Of a DNA stretch of 64,000 bases, positions 34,646-44,104 are shown one piece after another (positions within the stretch are counted from its first letter, which is position 1; every line of letters starts with the position of its first letter). The stretch is taken from assembly GCF_000253255.1 (NCBI RefSeq), contig NC_015583.1, positions 868,001 to 932,000 of the forward strand, in the 5' to 3' direction. Under the pieces are notes generated by a model. It had not been told where the DNA came from and ran no database searches. It saw only the letters and a list, made by a program, of their open reading frames with translations. The translations under genes were made by a program, and so were the position numbers. This stretch comes from Novosphingobium sp. PP1Y. Its GTDB lineage: Bacteria > Pseudomonadota > Alphaproteobacteria > Sphingomonadales > Sphingomonadaceae.

Positions 34646-35242
34646 ATGGATTCAAAACGACTGGAGGCCTTCACCGACGGCGTGGTCGCGATCATCATCA
34701 CGATCATGGTTCTCGAACTCAAGGTTCCGGATGGCAGCTCGCTGCGCGACCTGGCCGCGAGCCTTCCCCTGCTTCTCGCCTATGTCCTGAGCTTCATCAA
34801 TGTCGGCCTCTACTGGAACAATCACCACCATCTGTATCAACTCAATCCCCGCATCGACGGGCGCGTCCTTTGGGCCAATCTCTTTCTTCTGTTCTGGCTG
34901 AGCCTTGTCCCTTTCGTGATCCGCTGGCTTGATGATAGCGACTATTCGATAGGTGCAACCGCGGCCTATGGGATCGTCCTTGGAATGGCCGCAATCGGCT
35001 ATTTTCTGACCGAGCGCGCTATCATCGCCTGCAACGGAAAAAGCTCTGAGCTTTCCGAGGCACTTGGGATGGATTGGAAGGGCTGGGGAACGCTTGGCCT
35101 CTATGCAATCGCGATCCCCGCAGCCTTCTACAGCCGCTGGATCGCCATCCTGCTCTATGTCACCGTCATAGCGCTCTGGGTCATACCTGATCGGCGCTTT
35201 GCACGCGCAGTAGAAAACAGAACCGCTGATCGTCAGCGATAG
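34646..35242 (+). CDS. TMEM175-like (DUF1211) membrane protein, putative potassium channel
   Basis: 198 residues from ATG 34646. The first helix contains AFTDGVVAIIITIMVLELKV, the (F)(S/T)D signature of TMEM175 channels, and the second helix pair begins SLPLLLAYVLSFINVGLYWN followed by HHHLY, as in the family. Six hydrophobic segments are visible, the normal count for one bacterial subunit. Bacterial TMEM175 proteins conduct K+ as tetramers. A longer open frame upstream (34520) lacks the family's features. Its 3' end overlaps the convergent sensor-kinase gene by 10 bp. Confidence 0.85.
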   Translation: MDSKRLEAFTDGVVAIIITIMVLELKVPDGSSLRDLAASLPLLLAYVLSFINVGLYWNNHHHLYQLNPRIDGRVLWANLFLLFWLSLVPFVIRWLDDSDYSIGATAAYGIVLGMAAIGYFLTERAIIACNGKSSELSEALGMDWKGWGTLGLYAIAIPAAFYSRWIAILLYVTVIALWVIPDRRFARAVENRTADRQR

Positions 35243-38220
35243 GCAATCCGCGCGGGCAGGGTCAGCTTGATCTCCGTTCCGCTCGGCTCAACGTCGGATA
35301 TCTTGATGATCGCCCCCAATCGTTGCGCCCTCTCGCGCATGCCGACAAGGCCATAATGCCCGGCCTTGCCTCCCGCTTCCTTCACTGTGGCGTCGAGGCC
35401 AACGCCGTCATCGGCTACGCACACCAACAGGCTGTCACGGCGATGCAATATTCTGACCGTGATCATGTTTGCTTGCGCGTGGCGCAGCGCATTGAACATC
35501 GTCTCATTCGCTATGCGCGCGATATCATCTGCGACCGGTGCGCAGACGGGCCTTATGGTACCCGCTTCCTTTACCGACCATTTAATCTGTTTTTGCAGCA
35601 CGTCCTCGGCGATCGCGGTGAGTGCGATCCCGAGATCGACCGGTTCGCTTTCTTCCCTCAGGAAGCGCACCCGGTCGCGGCCCTCCTGTAGCACGTCGTC
35701 GGCCCGATCCAGGGTGGATTCAAGCTCTTCGCGGGCGGGATGCCCCGGAGGCAGGCGCTCGACCGTCGACTGGAATCGAAGAACCAGACCCTGAAACCCT
35801 TGCAGCAACGTATCATGAAGATCCTGGGCAATATGCTCCCGTACAGCGATCCGATCTTCGATTCGCTCCCGGGCGGCTTGCGCTGCCGCGCGCATCCGCG
35901 TCTGGATGAACGCCCATAAGAGCACGGCAACGATCAAAAGCAAGGCGGTCTTGAACCACCAGGTTTGCCAGAAATAGGGAAGGATCGTGACCGTCATGAC
36001 AGCGCCATCGTTGTTCCAGACACCGTCCGAGTTGGCGGCAACTACCTGGAATCTGTACGTACCGGGTCGAAGACCCGTATAAGTGGCTTGCCGTTTTCCG
36101 CCGGTATCGACCCAATCATCATCGACACCCTCCATTTTATAGCGATACGCATTGGCCGTCGGTTTGGTCAGGCTAAGAGCCACAAAGTCGAACTGAAGGC
36201 GGGTCGTGCCGGCGGGAAGGGTGACGTCGCGCTGCGGGTAGAAGTGTCCGTTCGCTTCGAGACTCCGAATATTGACCGGCGGAAGTACGGGATTGCGACC
36301 AATCCGCGCCGGGTCCACCCGGACGACACCCCGGTTCGTGACGAACCACGGATTTCCCTTCGCATCGAGTACAGCATCATTAGACACATAGGCGAAGCTG
36401 CGACTGGTCAATCCAAGCTCGCTGCCGATCAACTGATGGGCGAGGGGACGTGTCGGCATTTCGAAGGCACGATTGAAGTCGCGAAGCGGCACGAGGAAAA
36501 TCCCTTCAGCTCCGATCAACCACGCCTGCTTTTGATCGATGGCCAGTCCGCTGATACCGTTAAGCCAGGGATTGTGCGCGGACTCGAGAGATACGAACTG
36601 CTTCCCGTCATAGCGCGCGATACCCTTTTCGCCGCCCAGATAGAGATGATTTCCGATCTTCTTGATCAGGTGGACGAAACCGATCTTGATCTCTTCTTCT
36701 TTCCAGAGTGTTCGGACCGAACCCGGGCGCGCATGAAGGAAGGCGTGCATCGGGAGGTTGAAATAAAAGCCGTCCTTCCCGTCGCTGAGCATCGACTGGC
36801 CCGTGGGCCAGCCCTTTTGTAGATTCCACGCGCCGCCGGATAGCTTGAACAGGCCGGTCCCGGATGCCCAAACCTCACCCTCGGCATCTATGGAGCAGTC
36901 ACTCAGCGCCATGGGGGACGGCGACCCTGCCACCGCAGTCCAGCGTCCATCACGCTTGAGGTAGCTCTTCTTCAAGGTTGGCACCAGCAATTGATCACGC
37001 GGACCGGCGCAAAGCGTGATCGCGTAGGAAGTCTTCTGGACTAGATCCGCAGATTGATCGGAGAGCCGGTAGACGCCCGCGTCGGTCGCCACATAGACCG
37101 GTGCGCCCGCGACCGAGCCTATCGCAAATCCCGTCGTGGGAGCGCCCTTCAGATCCACCCGCACGATCGGCGAGCGCATATAATTTACGAGGCCGTCGGG
37201 TCCGCCGCCCCAAATCGTCCCTTCGCGATCGCGAAAGAGGATGCGGGACTTCGCCGCGATGACGTCACGGCCTGCGGCAAGGCCTTTAAGGTTCGAGAGT
37301 CTTACTATGCCCTGCTGATCGCCGCCCAGCCACGCGAGACCGTCCTCAAAGAGCAGCGACCATTTGCCTGAACCGCCCGAGCTGGGACCATCCGTTTCAA
37401 TCTTTCTGAGAAGGCGTGGAGGCGTGAGGCGCTGCAAGCCTTTGTCGCTGAGGAGCCACAGCGTTCCATTCTCATCTTCGGCAAAGGAGGTCGCAAACCC
37501 CACCTGTTCAGGGATTTTTTCCGGACGTGAAGCCCCTGGGGGAACACGCAGGATGCTGCGAAATTGCGCAATCCAGATCGTCCCATCGCGGGCTTGGAAT
37601 ACCTCCTGGATCGGTTCGGGCTGGAGCCAGTCCTTCGCGGTATAAATGCGCCATTGGCCGCGGTGGCGCCGGCGGAGCTCGGCGCCATTCTCTCCATTGA
37701 CGCTTACCCAAACATCGCCATCGCGAGAGACCATGATGCTCCAGACGGAGCCACGTGGACGACTGACGGTATTCGCATCTCGTAATTCGCCATTCCGGAC
37801 GACACCGACACCGCCAAAGTCATAGCCGACCCACAGAGCGCCGTCGGGAGCGGCCGCCAGCGCGGTGATTTGGTTGGAACGCCACTTGTTGAAGGTTTTC
37901 GGCTCGATCTTCTCGAAAGCCAGCCCGTCGAAGCGATACAGGCCGTTGGCAGTACCAAGCCAGAGAAAGCCGTCACGCGTCTGTGCAATAGCCCGGACGT
38001 CGGACGGAGAGCCCTCTTCAGCGTCCCAATGGCGGTGGCTGTAGCCGGGTATCTGTTGTGCCGAGACGCTGGGCACTAAACCGATAAGGAAGACGAGATG
38101 CGCGAAGCACTGCAGCAAGGCACGAAGGAAACTGGCATTCAGGCCAGCACCCAGATGTACATCCCCGCGATCGAACTCGTCACTCCATCCGCGCAAACCT
38201 CCTGGCCCGGTTCCTGTCAT
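35233..38220 (-). CDS. Large sensor histidine kinase with periplasmic two-component-regulator propeller
   Basis: 995 residues. A signal peptide or TM (LLQCFAHLVFLIGLVPSVSAQ, about 35-55) leads to a long periplasmic region (about 56-690) of propeller repeats such as DGFLWLGTANGLYRFDG and DGALWVGYDFGG, then a Y_Y_Y domain (YRYKMEGVDDDWVDTG...RPGTYRFQVVAANSDG) and one TM helix near 760-785. The cytoplasmic part has a NarL-type HisKA_3 with phospho-acceptor His in AQDLHDTLLQGF (about 802) and an HATPase (NETMFNALRHAQAN, GHYGLVGMRERA). No receiver domain. A matching NarL-type response regulator is 8 kb upstream on the same strand. The first ATG is used; the exact start is uncertain. Confidence 0.9.
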   Translation of the reverse strand: MTGTGPGGLRGWSDEFDRGDVHLGAGLNASFLRALLQCFAHLVFLIGLVPSVSAQQIPGYSHRHWDAEEGSPSDVRAIAQTRDGFLWLGTANGLYRFDGLAFEKIEPKTFNKWRSNQITALAAAPDGALWVGYDFGGVGVVRNGELRDANTVSRPRGSVWSIMVSRDGDVWVSVNGENGAELRRRHRGQWRIYTAKDWLQPEPIQEVFQARDGTIWIAQFRSILRVPPGASRPEKIPEQVGFATSFAEDENGTLWLLSDKGLQRLTPPRLLRKIETDGPSSGGSGKWSLLFEDGLAWLGGDQQGIVRLSNLKGLAAGRDVIAAKSRILFRDREGTIWGGGPDGLVNYMRSPIVRVDLKGAPTTGFAIGSVAGAPVYVATDAGVYRLSDQSADLVQKTSYAITLCAGPRDQLLVPTLKKSYLKRDGRWTAVAGSPSPMALSDCSIDAEGEVWASGTGLFKLSGGAWNLQKGWPTGQSMLSDGKDGFYFNLPMHAFLHARPGSVRTLWKEEEIKIGFVHLIKKIGNHLYLGGEKGIARYDGKQFVSLESAHNPWLNGISGLAIDQKQAWLIGAEGIFLVPLRDFNRAFEMPTRPLAHQLIGSELGLTSRSFAYVSNDAVLDAKGNPWFVTNRGVVRVDPARIGRNPVLPPVNIRSLEANGHFYPQRDVTLPAGTTRLQFDFVALSLTKPTANAYRYKMEGVDDDWVDTGGKRQATYTGLRPGTYRFQVVAANSDGVWNNDGAVMTVTILPYFWQTWWFKTALLLIVAVLLWAFIQTRMRAAAQAARERIEDRIAVREHIAQDLHDTLLQGFQGLVLRFQSTVERLPPGHPAREELESTLDRADDVLQEGRDRVRFLREESEPVDLGIALTAIAEDVLQKQIKWSVKEAGTIRPVCAPVADDIARIANETMFNALRHAQANMITVRILHRRDSLLVCVADDGVGLDATVKEAGGKAGHYGLVGMRERAQRLGAIIKISDVEPSGTEIKLTLPARIAYR

Positions 38221-38374
38221 GAAGGATATGGCTGACTATGTTTCATTGCTGCTCCCGCTGGCCCCGCCGCTATGCACGAATAGGCCAATAGCAGTCCACT
38301 ATGTCGAGCATTTTTCATTGTCGACCGGATCGCACGATCCATGATTATGGAAAGGGCGTCGCCGTCAAATTCGG

Positions 38375-38659
38375 CTAGCCGGCAACGACGTCGCCAAATT
38401 CCGAATGCCGCGAGAACCAGCTTTGCATGAAGGGGCAGCGCAGCACCAGTTTCCAGCCCTCGGTGCGAGCAATTTCAAAAAGGCCACGAGCCAGCCTGGA
38501 CGCAAAGCCTTGGCCGCCAAACTGGCTCGGGACTTCGGTGTGGACCAAAACCAAACGACCTTCCTCATCGATCCGATAATAGGCTGCCGCGATGTCATCC
38601 CCGCTGATCGGGCGTTCGAACCGGTGCATATCCTTATTGTGAATGACCTGGGTGCTCAT
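38375..38659 (-). CDS. Small GNAT-like N-acetyltransferase (YjdJ/PF14542 type)
   Basis: 94 residues from ATG 38659. The pattern RFERPISGDDIAAAYYRIDE, then a strand with LVLVHTEVP and SQFGGQGFASRLARGLFEIA (acetyl-CoA loop, about 48-66) and VLRCPFMQSWFSRHSEF fits the compact GNAT proteins of PF14542, which use a Cys or Ser as nucleophile-like residue. It lies 56 bp after the DUF1275 gene in the same direction and is the last gene of a long operon. Probable function: acetylation of an unknown small molecule. Confidence 0.85.
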   Translation of the reverse strand: MSTQVIHNKDMHRFERPISGDDIAAAYYRIDEEGRLVLVHTEVPSQFGGQGFASRLARGLFEIARTEGWKLVLRCPFMQSWFSRHSEFGDVVAG

Positions 38660-38715
38660 TGCTCCGCTCACTACGAGATCCCTTTTGACTGAAACTGGGG
38701 AGCACGCGCTGCCGC

Positions 38716-39432
38716 TCAAGCGCTGCGCGGCAGGGCGGCACTCGGATGCCGGGCGCAGGCGGCCGTCCCCCCCAGCACGACGATGCCCGCAACCACCAAG
38801 GGAACAGCGAGGCCGTAGCGCATGACCAGAAGCGCGCCGATCGCTCCTCCAAGAAGGATCGCGAGGACTGCAGCGATACGTCGCGCAAGATTGGGGGCGG
38901 TGCCGCCGGCCATCCGCGAATCTGCCGCAATGCCGGTAATGGTGAGCGTCAGCACCGTCGTGGTGAGATCCGGAACCTTCAACTGACGGATCGTCGCATT
39001 GCGAAAGCCCATTGCGACTGCGGTGAGGCCGATAATGGCAAAGAGCGCCCAGCGGGGCGAAAGCGCAACCGGATCGAAAGCCAGAGCAAAAAGCGCGGCC
39101 GCCCAGAGCAGCGCCGTTTCGATCAGTGCGGCCAACATAAGCCAATGCCGGAGCGGGCGCGTCCCAAAGCTCTGCCCGGTCCGGCCACCGATAAATGCGC
39201 CGAGAAAGAATGTCAGCAGCGCGACGAGCCCTGGTGCGATCGAAAAGCCCGGGGTTCCCGCTACAGCAAATCCGAGGAACACGACGTTTCCGGTCATGTT
39301 CGCGGTGAAGACCTTTCCGAGCCCCAGCACGCTGACCGCATCCACTAGACCGGTGGTCACCGACAGAAGCACAAGCAGGCCTGGGAGGGGCGATGAAGCG
39401 GGCTTGTCCGCATTTGTCGGCAATGATACCAT
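38716..39432 (-). CDS. YoaK-family (DUF1275) inner-membrane protein
   Basis: 238 residues with six or seven hydrophobic segments. The opening LLVLLSVTTGLVDAVSVLGL and then GKVFTANMTGNVVFLGFAVA is the DUF1275 hallmark. Family function is unknown; members occur next to stress and detoxification genes. It lies 16 bp after the outer-membrane porin gene, within a nine-gene unit. The N-terminus (MVSLPTNADKPASSP) is hydrophilic and cytoplasmic. Confidence 0.88.
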   Translation of the reverse strand: MVSLPTNADKPASSPLPGLLVLLSVTTGLVDAVSVLGLGKVFTANMTGNVVFLGFAVAGTPGFSIAPGLVALLTFFLGAFIGGRTGQSFGTRPLRHWLMLAALIETALLWAAALFALAFDPVALSPRWALFAIIGLTAVAMGFRNATIRQLKVPDLTTTVLTLTITGIAADSRMAGGTAPNLARRIAAVLAILLGGAIGALLVMRYGLAVPLVVAGIVVLGGTAACARHPSAALPRSA

Positions 39433-39448
39433 CAGCGTCTTACCTTGC

Positions 39449-40807
39449 CTAAAAGCGAAAATTGGCCTCGAGGCCGATCATCCTGATCGTCTTGGCCGGA
39501 CCAGTTTCCTTGATGAATGCGCCAGGCGCGAAAAGTGAGAGGGACGTCGATAGTTCGAGTTCCGCCGTCGCCTGCCACGCAAGCGTCGCTTCCACTTCCT
39601 TGCCGATAAAGCGCGCGCGGCTGTTTCCGGGCGCGCGTACAAGGTTGCCGGGGATGTCGTAGACCCCGTCGGCGCGGGCGTATCGCCAATAGCCCATTCC
39701 GGCCAGGCTAGCCGAAACGCCTTCGCCAAGCTCGGCGCTTACCCGCGGATTCACGCTGATGATGTTCGTGGGGCCGATGGGCGAGAGTTCGCCGAAATAT
39801 TTGCCCTTCGGGAAAAGCGCGTTGAAGGTCTCTACGCGACCGTCGCCGGCTTCAGTGTCGCCACTCACAATGTTGAACCGCAGCGTCGCATCGGGCGAGA
39901 GCGGCAGTGAAGAGAAGCTTCGGCCCAATTCGGTGGCGAGCGTCCAGGCACGGATCTTCTGACCGGCAAAATGCCCAAATTGGCCCGCCGCCTCGATATT
40001 CCAGTGCCAATCCTGGCTCGCGCCAAAATAACGGGCCCCTACAGTGTGCCGCTCCTCGCGTCCCAAAATCCCGCCAAAGCGGGCCGCTCGATTGCGGTAG
40101 CCCAGATAATAGAGATCGAGGTGCGGGATCGTCGCATAGGCGCCCCATAGCGCTTCGGTGGCCGACGTCCGGTCATCGAAATTTCCCGTGCCGGGCGTTA
40201 CAGACTTTACCGCAAGAAGGTTCACCTTGGCTTTGCCGACCGTCACGATGCCGCGCACGCCATCAAATGCGAGCGGCACATTAGGGCCATAGCGTGTGCC
40301 CACCAGCCGCTCCGAGCCGAGTGATAGCATCTGCCGCCCCCCGCGTACGGTAAGCGGGCCAAGGTCGACTTCGCCGAAAGCCTGTAGAAGATCAGCCCTC
40401 GTCTGATCGATCGGACCAGCCGAAGGCTGGACGCCAACGGCATAAGCGATAATGGGCTGGGCGAACGCGCGCACCTTGCCGACATGGAGGTCAGCATAGG
40501 GAAGAGCCCGAACCCAAAGATAGCTGTCGCTCGGAGGGGCCGCGCTGCCCCAAAGGCTGTTTTTGTAATTCTCGTTGCGCGCGCGGAGCTCTATTCCCGT
40601 GGAGAGCCACGCATCATCGGCGATCGGTATATATTTGAACTCTCCGGTCCAGTGATGGTCGCGCTTATCCTTGTCGGCAAGATCGGACCAGTCCTCGTCG
40701 TAGCGGGTGGTCGTCAGCGTTGGCGCCTCCCACGCTTCGGTCGCTTGAGCGAAAACAGGCGTTGGAAGAAACCCCGCGAGCAGGAAAACGGCCGCACGTC
40801 TAGGCAC
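39449..40807 (-). CDS. Alginate-export-type outer-membrane porin (AlgE-like)
   Basis: About 452 residues when started at GTG 40807, which gives a proper signal peptide (PRRAAVFLLAGFLPTPVFAQ) and overlaps the DoxX stop by 8 bp; the upstream ATG at 40855 would add 16 residues inside the DoxX gene. The mature part matches the alginate export family PF13372: DWSDLADKDKRDHHW, STGIELRARNENY, FGEVDLGPLTVRGGRQML, RYGPNVPLAFDGVRG and a terminal beta-strand ending in Phe (LEANFRF), as outer-membrane barrels do. It probably passes an organic or carbohydrate substrate; the actual one is unknown. Confidence 0.87.
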   Translation of the reverse strand: MPRRAAVFLLAGFLPTPVFAQATEAWEAPTLTTTRYDEDWSDLADKDKRDHHWTGEFKYIPIADDAWLSTGIELRARNENYKNSLWGSAAPPSDSYLWVRALPYADLHVGKVRAFAQPIIAYAVGVQPSAGPIDQTRADLLQAFGEVDLGPLTVRGGRQMLSLGSERLVGTRYGPNVPLAFDGVRGIVTVGKAKVNLLAVKSVTPGTGNFDDRTSATEALWGAYATIPHLDLYYLGYRNRAARFGGILGREERHTVGARYFGASQDWHWNIEAAGQFGHFAGQKIRAWTLATELGRSFSSLPLSPDATLRFNIVSGDTEAGDGRVETFNALFPKGKYFGELSPIGPTNIISVNPRVSAELGEGVSASLAGMGYWRYARADGVYDIPGNLVRAPGNSRARFIGKEVEATLAWQATAELELSTSLSLFAPGAFIKETGPAKTIRMIGLEANFRF

Positions 40808-41234
40808 GCCGCTTTGCCTGTTCTGCCACCAGCGCCGCGAGCACGAAGCCGCCAATCAGGCCGACATGTTCGAAGAAGGCGTTAGTCGCGGCGAACCGCT
40901 CGGGTCCGTCAGGCATTGTCCAGAAAGCATTGGCGGTAAAGGCGGCGAGCAAAGTGAAGACCCCGAGCATTCCCGCTCCCAGCCAGACCAGCCGGCCCGA
41001 GAGGATGAGGATTGGGCCGATCAGCTCGATCGCGATTGTCAGCGCCGCCCAGAAAGCGGGCGGGCTCATCCCGAAATGTGCCTGTTCGGTTACCGCGCCG
41101 GACCAGTCTGTTAATTTGACGATGCCGCCCAGAAGATAGGCACCGACCAGGAGCAAGCGGGCGATGAACCATGTCGGCGGCCAGTCCAGAACGGCATCGA
41201 CGAAGCGGGGATCCCGATCAATACCCATCGTCAT
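40800..41234 (-). CDS. DoxX-family membrane protein
   Basis: 144 residues with four TM helices: LLLVGAYLLGGIVKLTDWSG (about 27-46), PAFWAALTIAIELIGPILIL, GAGMLGVFTLLAAFTANAFW and the final FFEHVGLIGGFVLAALVAEQ. This is the DoxX layout of small quinone-associated or thiosulfate/redox proteins. Its start overlaps the VOC gene stop by ATGA. The exact task in this operon is not known; in several proteobacteria DoxX genes accompany YcaC-like hydrolases. Confidence 0.88.
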   Translation of the reverse strand: MTMGIDRDPRFVDAVLDWPPTWFIARLLLVGAYLLGGIVKLTDWSGAVTEQAHFGMSPPAFWAALTIAIELIGPILILSGRLVWLGAGMLGVFTLLAAFTANAFWTMPDGPERFAATNAFFEHVGLIGGFVLAALVAEQAKRRA

Positions 41235-42130
41235 TTGCCCATATTGGTGTGTATTTCGGCGATATAGCCGCCGGGGAACCGCACGATCGCCGCCTGACGC
41301 CCGCCAGTGGAGTAGGGAACGACGAGCGTCTCGACCCCGGCCGCCGTCGCCCTAGCGAGCGTGGCGCTGAGGTCGGCCACCTCATAACCGGTCATGTCGC
41401 GGCCATAGGGCCAGGGCAGTTGCCCGTCGGTGACGTAGACGACCATCTTGCCGTACCCGGTCTCGATTGCGACGCGGCGGATGGTCTTGCCGGGCTGGCC
41501 AACTTCGGCGCCAGGCGCCGCTCGATCATCAGAAAGGATCTTGCCGCGGGCAAAGCCGGTCCAGCCGGTGATGAAGCGATCGGCCACATCTTCGGTAAGA
41601 TAGATGCGGTTTTCGGGAGTGGTGGCGAGCGGCGCGTAATTTGGTTTCGCCGTATGCCAATAGAGCTGCATGTTCACGCCGCCTGGCCACTGGATCACGG
41701 AATCGCGGCCAATAGGATCCGGGAACGTCGCGATGCGACGGATCGCGCCGTGTTTGACCGCGGAGGCGACGGCTGCGTCGATATCGGTCACGAGATAACC
41801 AGTGCGCTCGTCACCGAACGGGTAAGGGATCGGGGTTTTGAACCCGAACACCGAAACGGTCCCCGCCGGCGTCCGCGCGAGCTGCGACTTGGTCAGGCTT
41901 TTAGTCGGCGTGACCTGGAACTCGCCCTGCTTCGAGATCGAGCCGCCGAATGTCGCGACGAAACTGGCCACAAAGGCGTCGAATTTTGCTTCGGGCACAT
42001 AGACATGCGTCGTATCATATTGCGGTCCGACCGAATAATCGGCGCTGGCGACCTCTTTTGCCTGGACCGGAGAAGGGGTCGGCATCGCGGCAAAGAGCGC
42101 GGTGGCGACGAGGAGGGCAGCGGGTTTCAT
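41231..42130 (-). CDS. Exported two-domain VOC (glyoxalase-like) protein
   Basis: 299 residues with a cleavable signal peptide (LLVATALFAAMPTPSPVQA, about 6-24). Two vicinal-oxygen-chelate halves are visible, each with an extended strand pattern (about 35-150: DTTHVYVPEAKFDAFVASFV; about 160-295: TGWTGFARGKILSDD, then GGRQAAIVRFPGGYIAEI, containing a Glu at the usual metal position). The periplasmic location is unusual for glyoxalase relatives. It may bind or convert a substrate entering through the neighbouring porin. 27 bp separate it from the amidohydrolase; start codon overlap with DoxX. Confidence 0.8.
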   Translation of the reverse strand: MKPAALLVATALFAAMPTPSPVQAKEVASADYSVGPQYDTTHVYVPEAKFDAFVASFVATFGGSISKQGEFQVTPTKSLTKSQLARTPAGTVSVFGFKTPIPYPFGDERTGYLVTDIDAAVASAVKHGAIRRIATFPDPIGRDSVIQWPGGVNMQLYWHTAKPNYAPLATTPENRIYLTEDVADRFITGWTGFARGKILSDDRAAPGAEVGQPGKTIRRVAIETGYGKMVVYVTDGQLPWPYGRDMTGYEVADLSATLARATAAGVETLVVPYSTGGRQAAIVRFPGGYIAEIHTNMGK

Positions 42131-42157
42131 GGCTCTTCTCCTGACCGGAGCATTGGT

Positions 42158-44104
42158 TCAGACGGCCCAGCAGCCGCAGCCGAGCGAGCCCCAGAAGGTC
42201 TGAACGTCATGGGCGGGCACATTTGCAGCAAGGGCTGCGGCATGATCATGGCCGTGAACCGAGCAGGCGGAGTGGCAGCCGCAGGCCGCAGCAAGCTTCG
42301 CCTTTGCCTCGGGTGTCTTGTGATAGCCGCCGAAAATTGCGACCGGCGACCAGTCGGGCATGGGTTTGGGAAGTTCGGGCGCGATGGGCCCATAATCCCC
42401 CTCGCCATGGACCGCCTTGCCGCCAAGCAGGGTCAGGACCGATCGGATATGAACAATCTCATCCTCAGGCACCGAGAAATAATCGTCGGAGAGGACCGCG
42501 AGATCGGCGAGTTGGCCCGCCTTGATCCGGCCCTTCGTGCCGACCTCGTTCGAGAACCACGTGTTCTCATGTGTCCACATGGCGAGCGCCTTTTCGCGGC
42601 TTACGCGATTGGCGCCCGGATAGAGCTTGAGGCCGCCCACAGTCCGGCCGGTGACCAGCCAGGACAATGACACCCAGGGGTTGTAGCTGGCGACGCGCGT
42701 CGCGTCGGTGCCGGCTCCGACCGGAATGCCGGCCGCGATCATTTTCGCGATCGGCGGCGTGCGTTCGGCGGCCTTCGCACCATAGCGCTCGACGAAATAC
42801 TCGCCCTGATACGCCATACGGTGCTGCACGGCGATGCCGCCACCCAAGGCGGCAATCCGGTCTATATTGCGATCGCTGATGGTCTCGGCATGGTCGAAGA
42901 ACCAGTTGATGCCGGCGAGCGGGATATCGCGATTGACCTTTTCATAAACGTCGAGCGCGCGGCCGATCGTCTCGTCGTAGGTCGCGTGCAGTCGCCATGG
43001 CCAGCGATTCTCGGCGAGCAGCCGGATAACCGGCTCGAGATCGCCTTCCATGCTGGGAGGCAAGTCCGGGCGAGCGACACGGAAATCTTCGAAATCGGCC
43101 GCGGAGTAGACCAGCATCTCGCCCGCGCCGTTGTGGCGGTAGCTGTCATCGCCTTGCCCAGGCTTCACTTGCTTCACCCAGCTGGAGAAATCCGCCAGCT
43201 CTTCCTTCGGCTTCTGCGTGAACAGATTGTAGCTGATGCGGACTGTCAGCTCGCCATCCTGGTGAAGCTTCTCGATGATCTGATAGTCTTCGGGATAGTT
43301 CTGATATCCGCCACCCGCGTCGATTACGCCCGTGACGCCTAGGCTGTTCACGTCGCGCATGAAATGGCGGGTCGAGTTGATCTGATACTCCTCCGGGAGC
43401 TTCGGCCCCTTGGCGAGCGTGGAATAGAGGATCGTCGCATTCGGATGCGCCAGCAGCAGTCCGGTGGGATTGCCGGAGGCGTCGCGCACGATCTCGCCGC
43501 CGGGCGGATTGGGCGTGTCTTTCGTATAGCCGACGACCCGAAGGGCGGCCGCATTGAGCAGCGCGCGATCATAGAGATGGAGAATGAAGACCGGTGTCTC
43601 GGGCGCAACGGCGTTGAGCTCGTCAAGGGTCGGAAGCCGCTTCTCGGCAAACTGATGTTCGGTAAAGCCGCCGACGACGCGCACCCATTGTGGAGCCGGC
43701 GTACGGTCGACCTGCGCCTTGAGCATCGCCATCGCCTCGGAAAGCGACGGGACACCATCCCAGCGCAGTTCCATGTTGAAATTGAGGCCGCCGCGGATGA
43801 TGTGCATGTGACTGTCGATCAGCCCCGGGATCACCCTGCGACCCATCGCGTCGATTAGCGTTGCGCCCGTTTCGGCAGCCTGGCGAACTTCCACTTCGCT
43901 CCCCACCGCGAGGAACTTTCCGTCGCGTATGGCGATCGCCTGCGCTTCGGGGTTCTCGCGATCGAGCGTGGTGACTTTGGCATTGATGATTATCAGGTCG
44001 CGCTGGGGCACAGGAGCGTTCCTTCCAAACAGGGGATATGGGAGCAAGGCGCCGACGGCAGCTGCGCCAGCACCAGCGAGCGTGCTGCGCCGGGTGATGC
44101 TCAT
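42158..44104 (-). CDS. Exported YtcJ-like amidohydrolase with a Cys/His-rich tail
   Basis: 648 residues with a Tat signal (ITRRSTLAGAGAAAVGALLP, about 3-22). Amidohydrolase_3 features: VIPGLIDSHMHIIRGG with the HxH metal site (about 91-106), a Lys or Glu region LQVDRTP, NWFFDHAETISD with His (about 395-406) and GAGTDATRVASYNP with the catalytic Asp (about 465). The family hydrolyses C-N bonds; the substrate is unknown. The last 40 residues are unusual: CGCHSACSVHGHDHAAA and later WGSLGCGCWAV hold five Cys and five His, suggesting a metal-binding extension. Overlaps XapX by ATGA. Confidence 0.87.
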   Translation of the reverse strand: MSITRRSTLAGAGAAAVGALLPYPLFGRNAPVPQRDLIIINAKVTTLDRENPEAQAIAIRDGKFLAVGSEVEVRQAAETGATLIDAMGRRVIPGLIDSHMHIIRGGLNFNMELRWDGVPSLSEAMAMLKAQVDRTPAPQWVRVVGGFTEHQFAEKRLPTLDELNAVAPETPVFILHLYDRALLNAAALRVVGYTKDTPNPPGGEIVRDASGNPTGLLLAHPNATILYSTLAKGPKLPEEYQINSTRHFMRDVNSLGVTGVIDAGGGYQNYPEDYQIIEKLHQDGELTVRISYNLFTQKPKEELADFSSWVKQVKPGQGDDSYRHNGAGEMLVYSAADFEDFRVARPDLPPSMEGDLEPVIRLLAENRWPWRLHATYDETIGRALDVYEKVNRDIPLAGINWFFDHAETISDRNIDRIAALGGGIAVQHRMAYQGEYFVERYGAKAAERTPPIAKMIAAGIPVGAGTDATRVASYNPWVSLSWLVTGRTVGGLKLYPGANRVSREKALAMWTHENTWFSNEVGTKGRIKAGQLADLAVLSDDYFSVPEDEIVHIRSVLTLLGGKAVHGEGDYGPIAPELPKPMPDWSPVAIFGGYHKTPEAKAKLAAACGCHSACSVHGHDHAAALAANVPAHDVQTFWGSLGCGCWAV

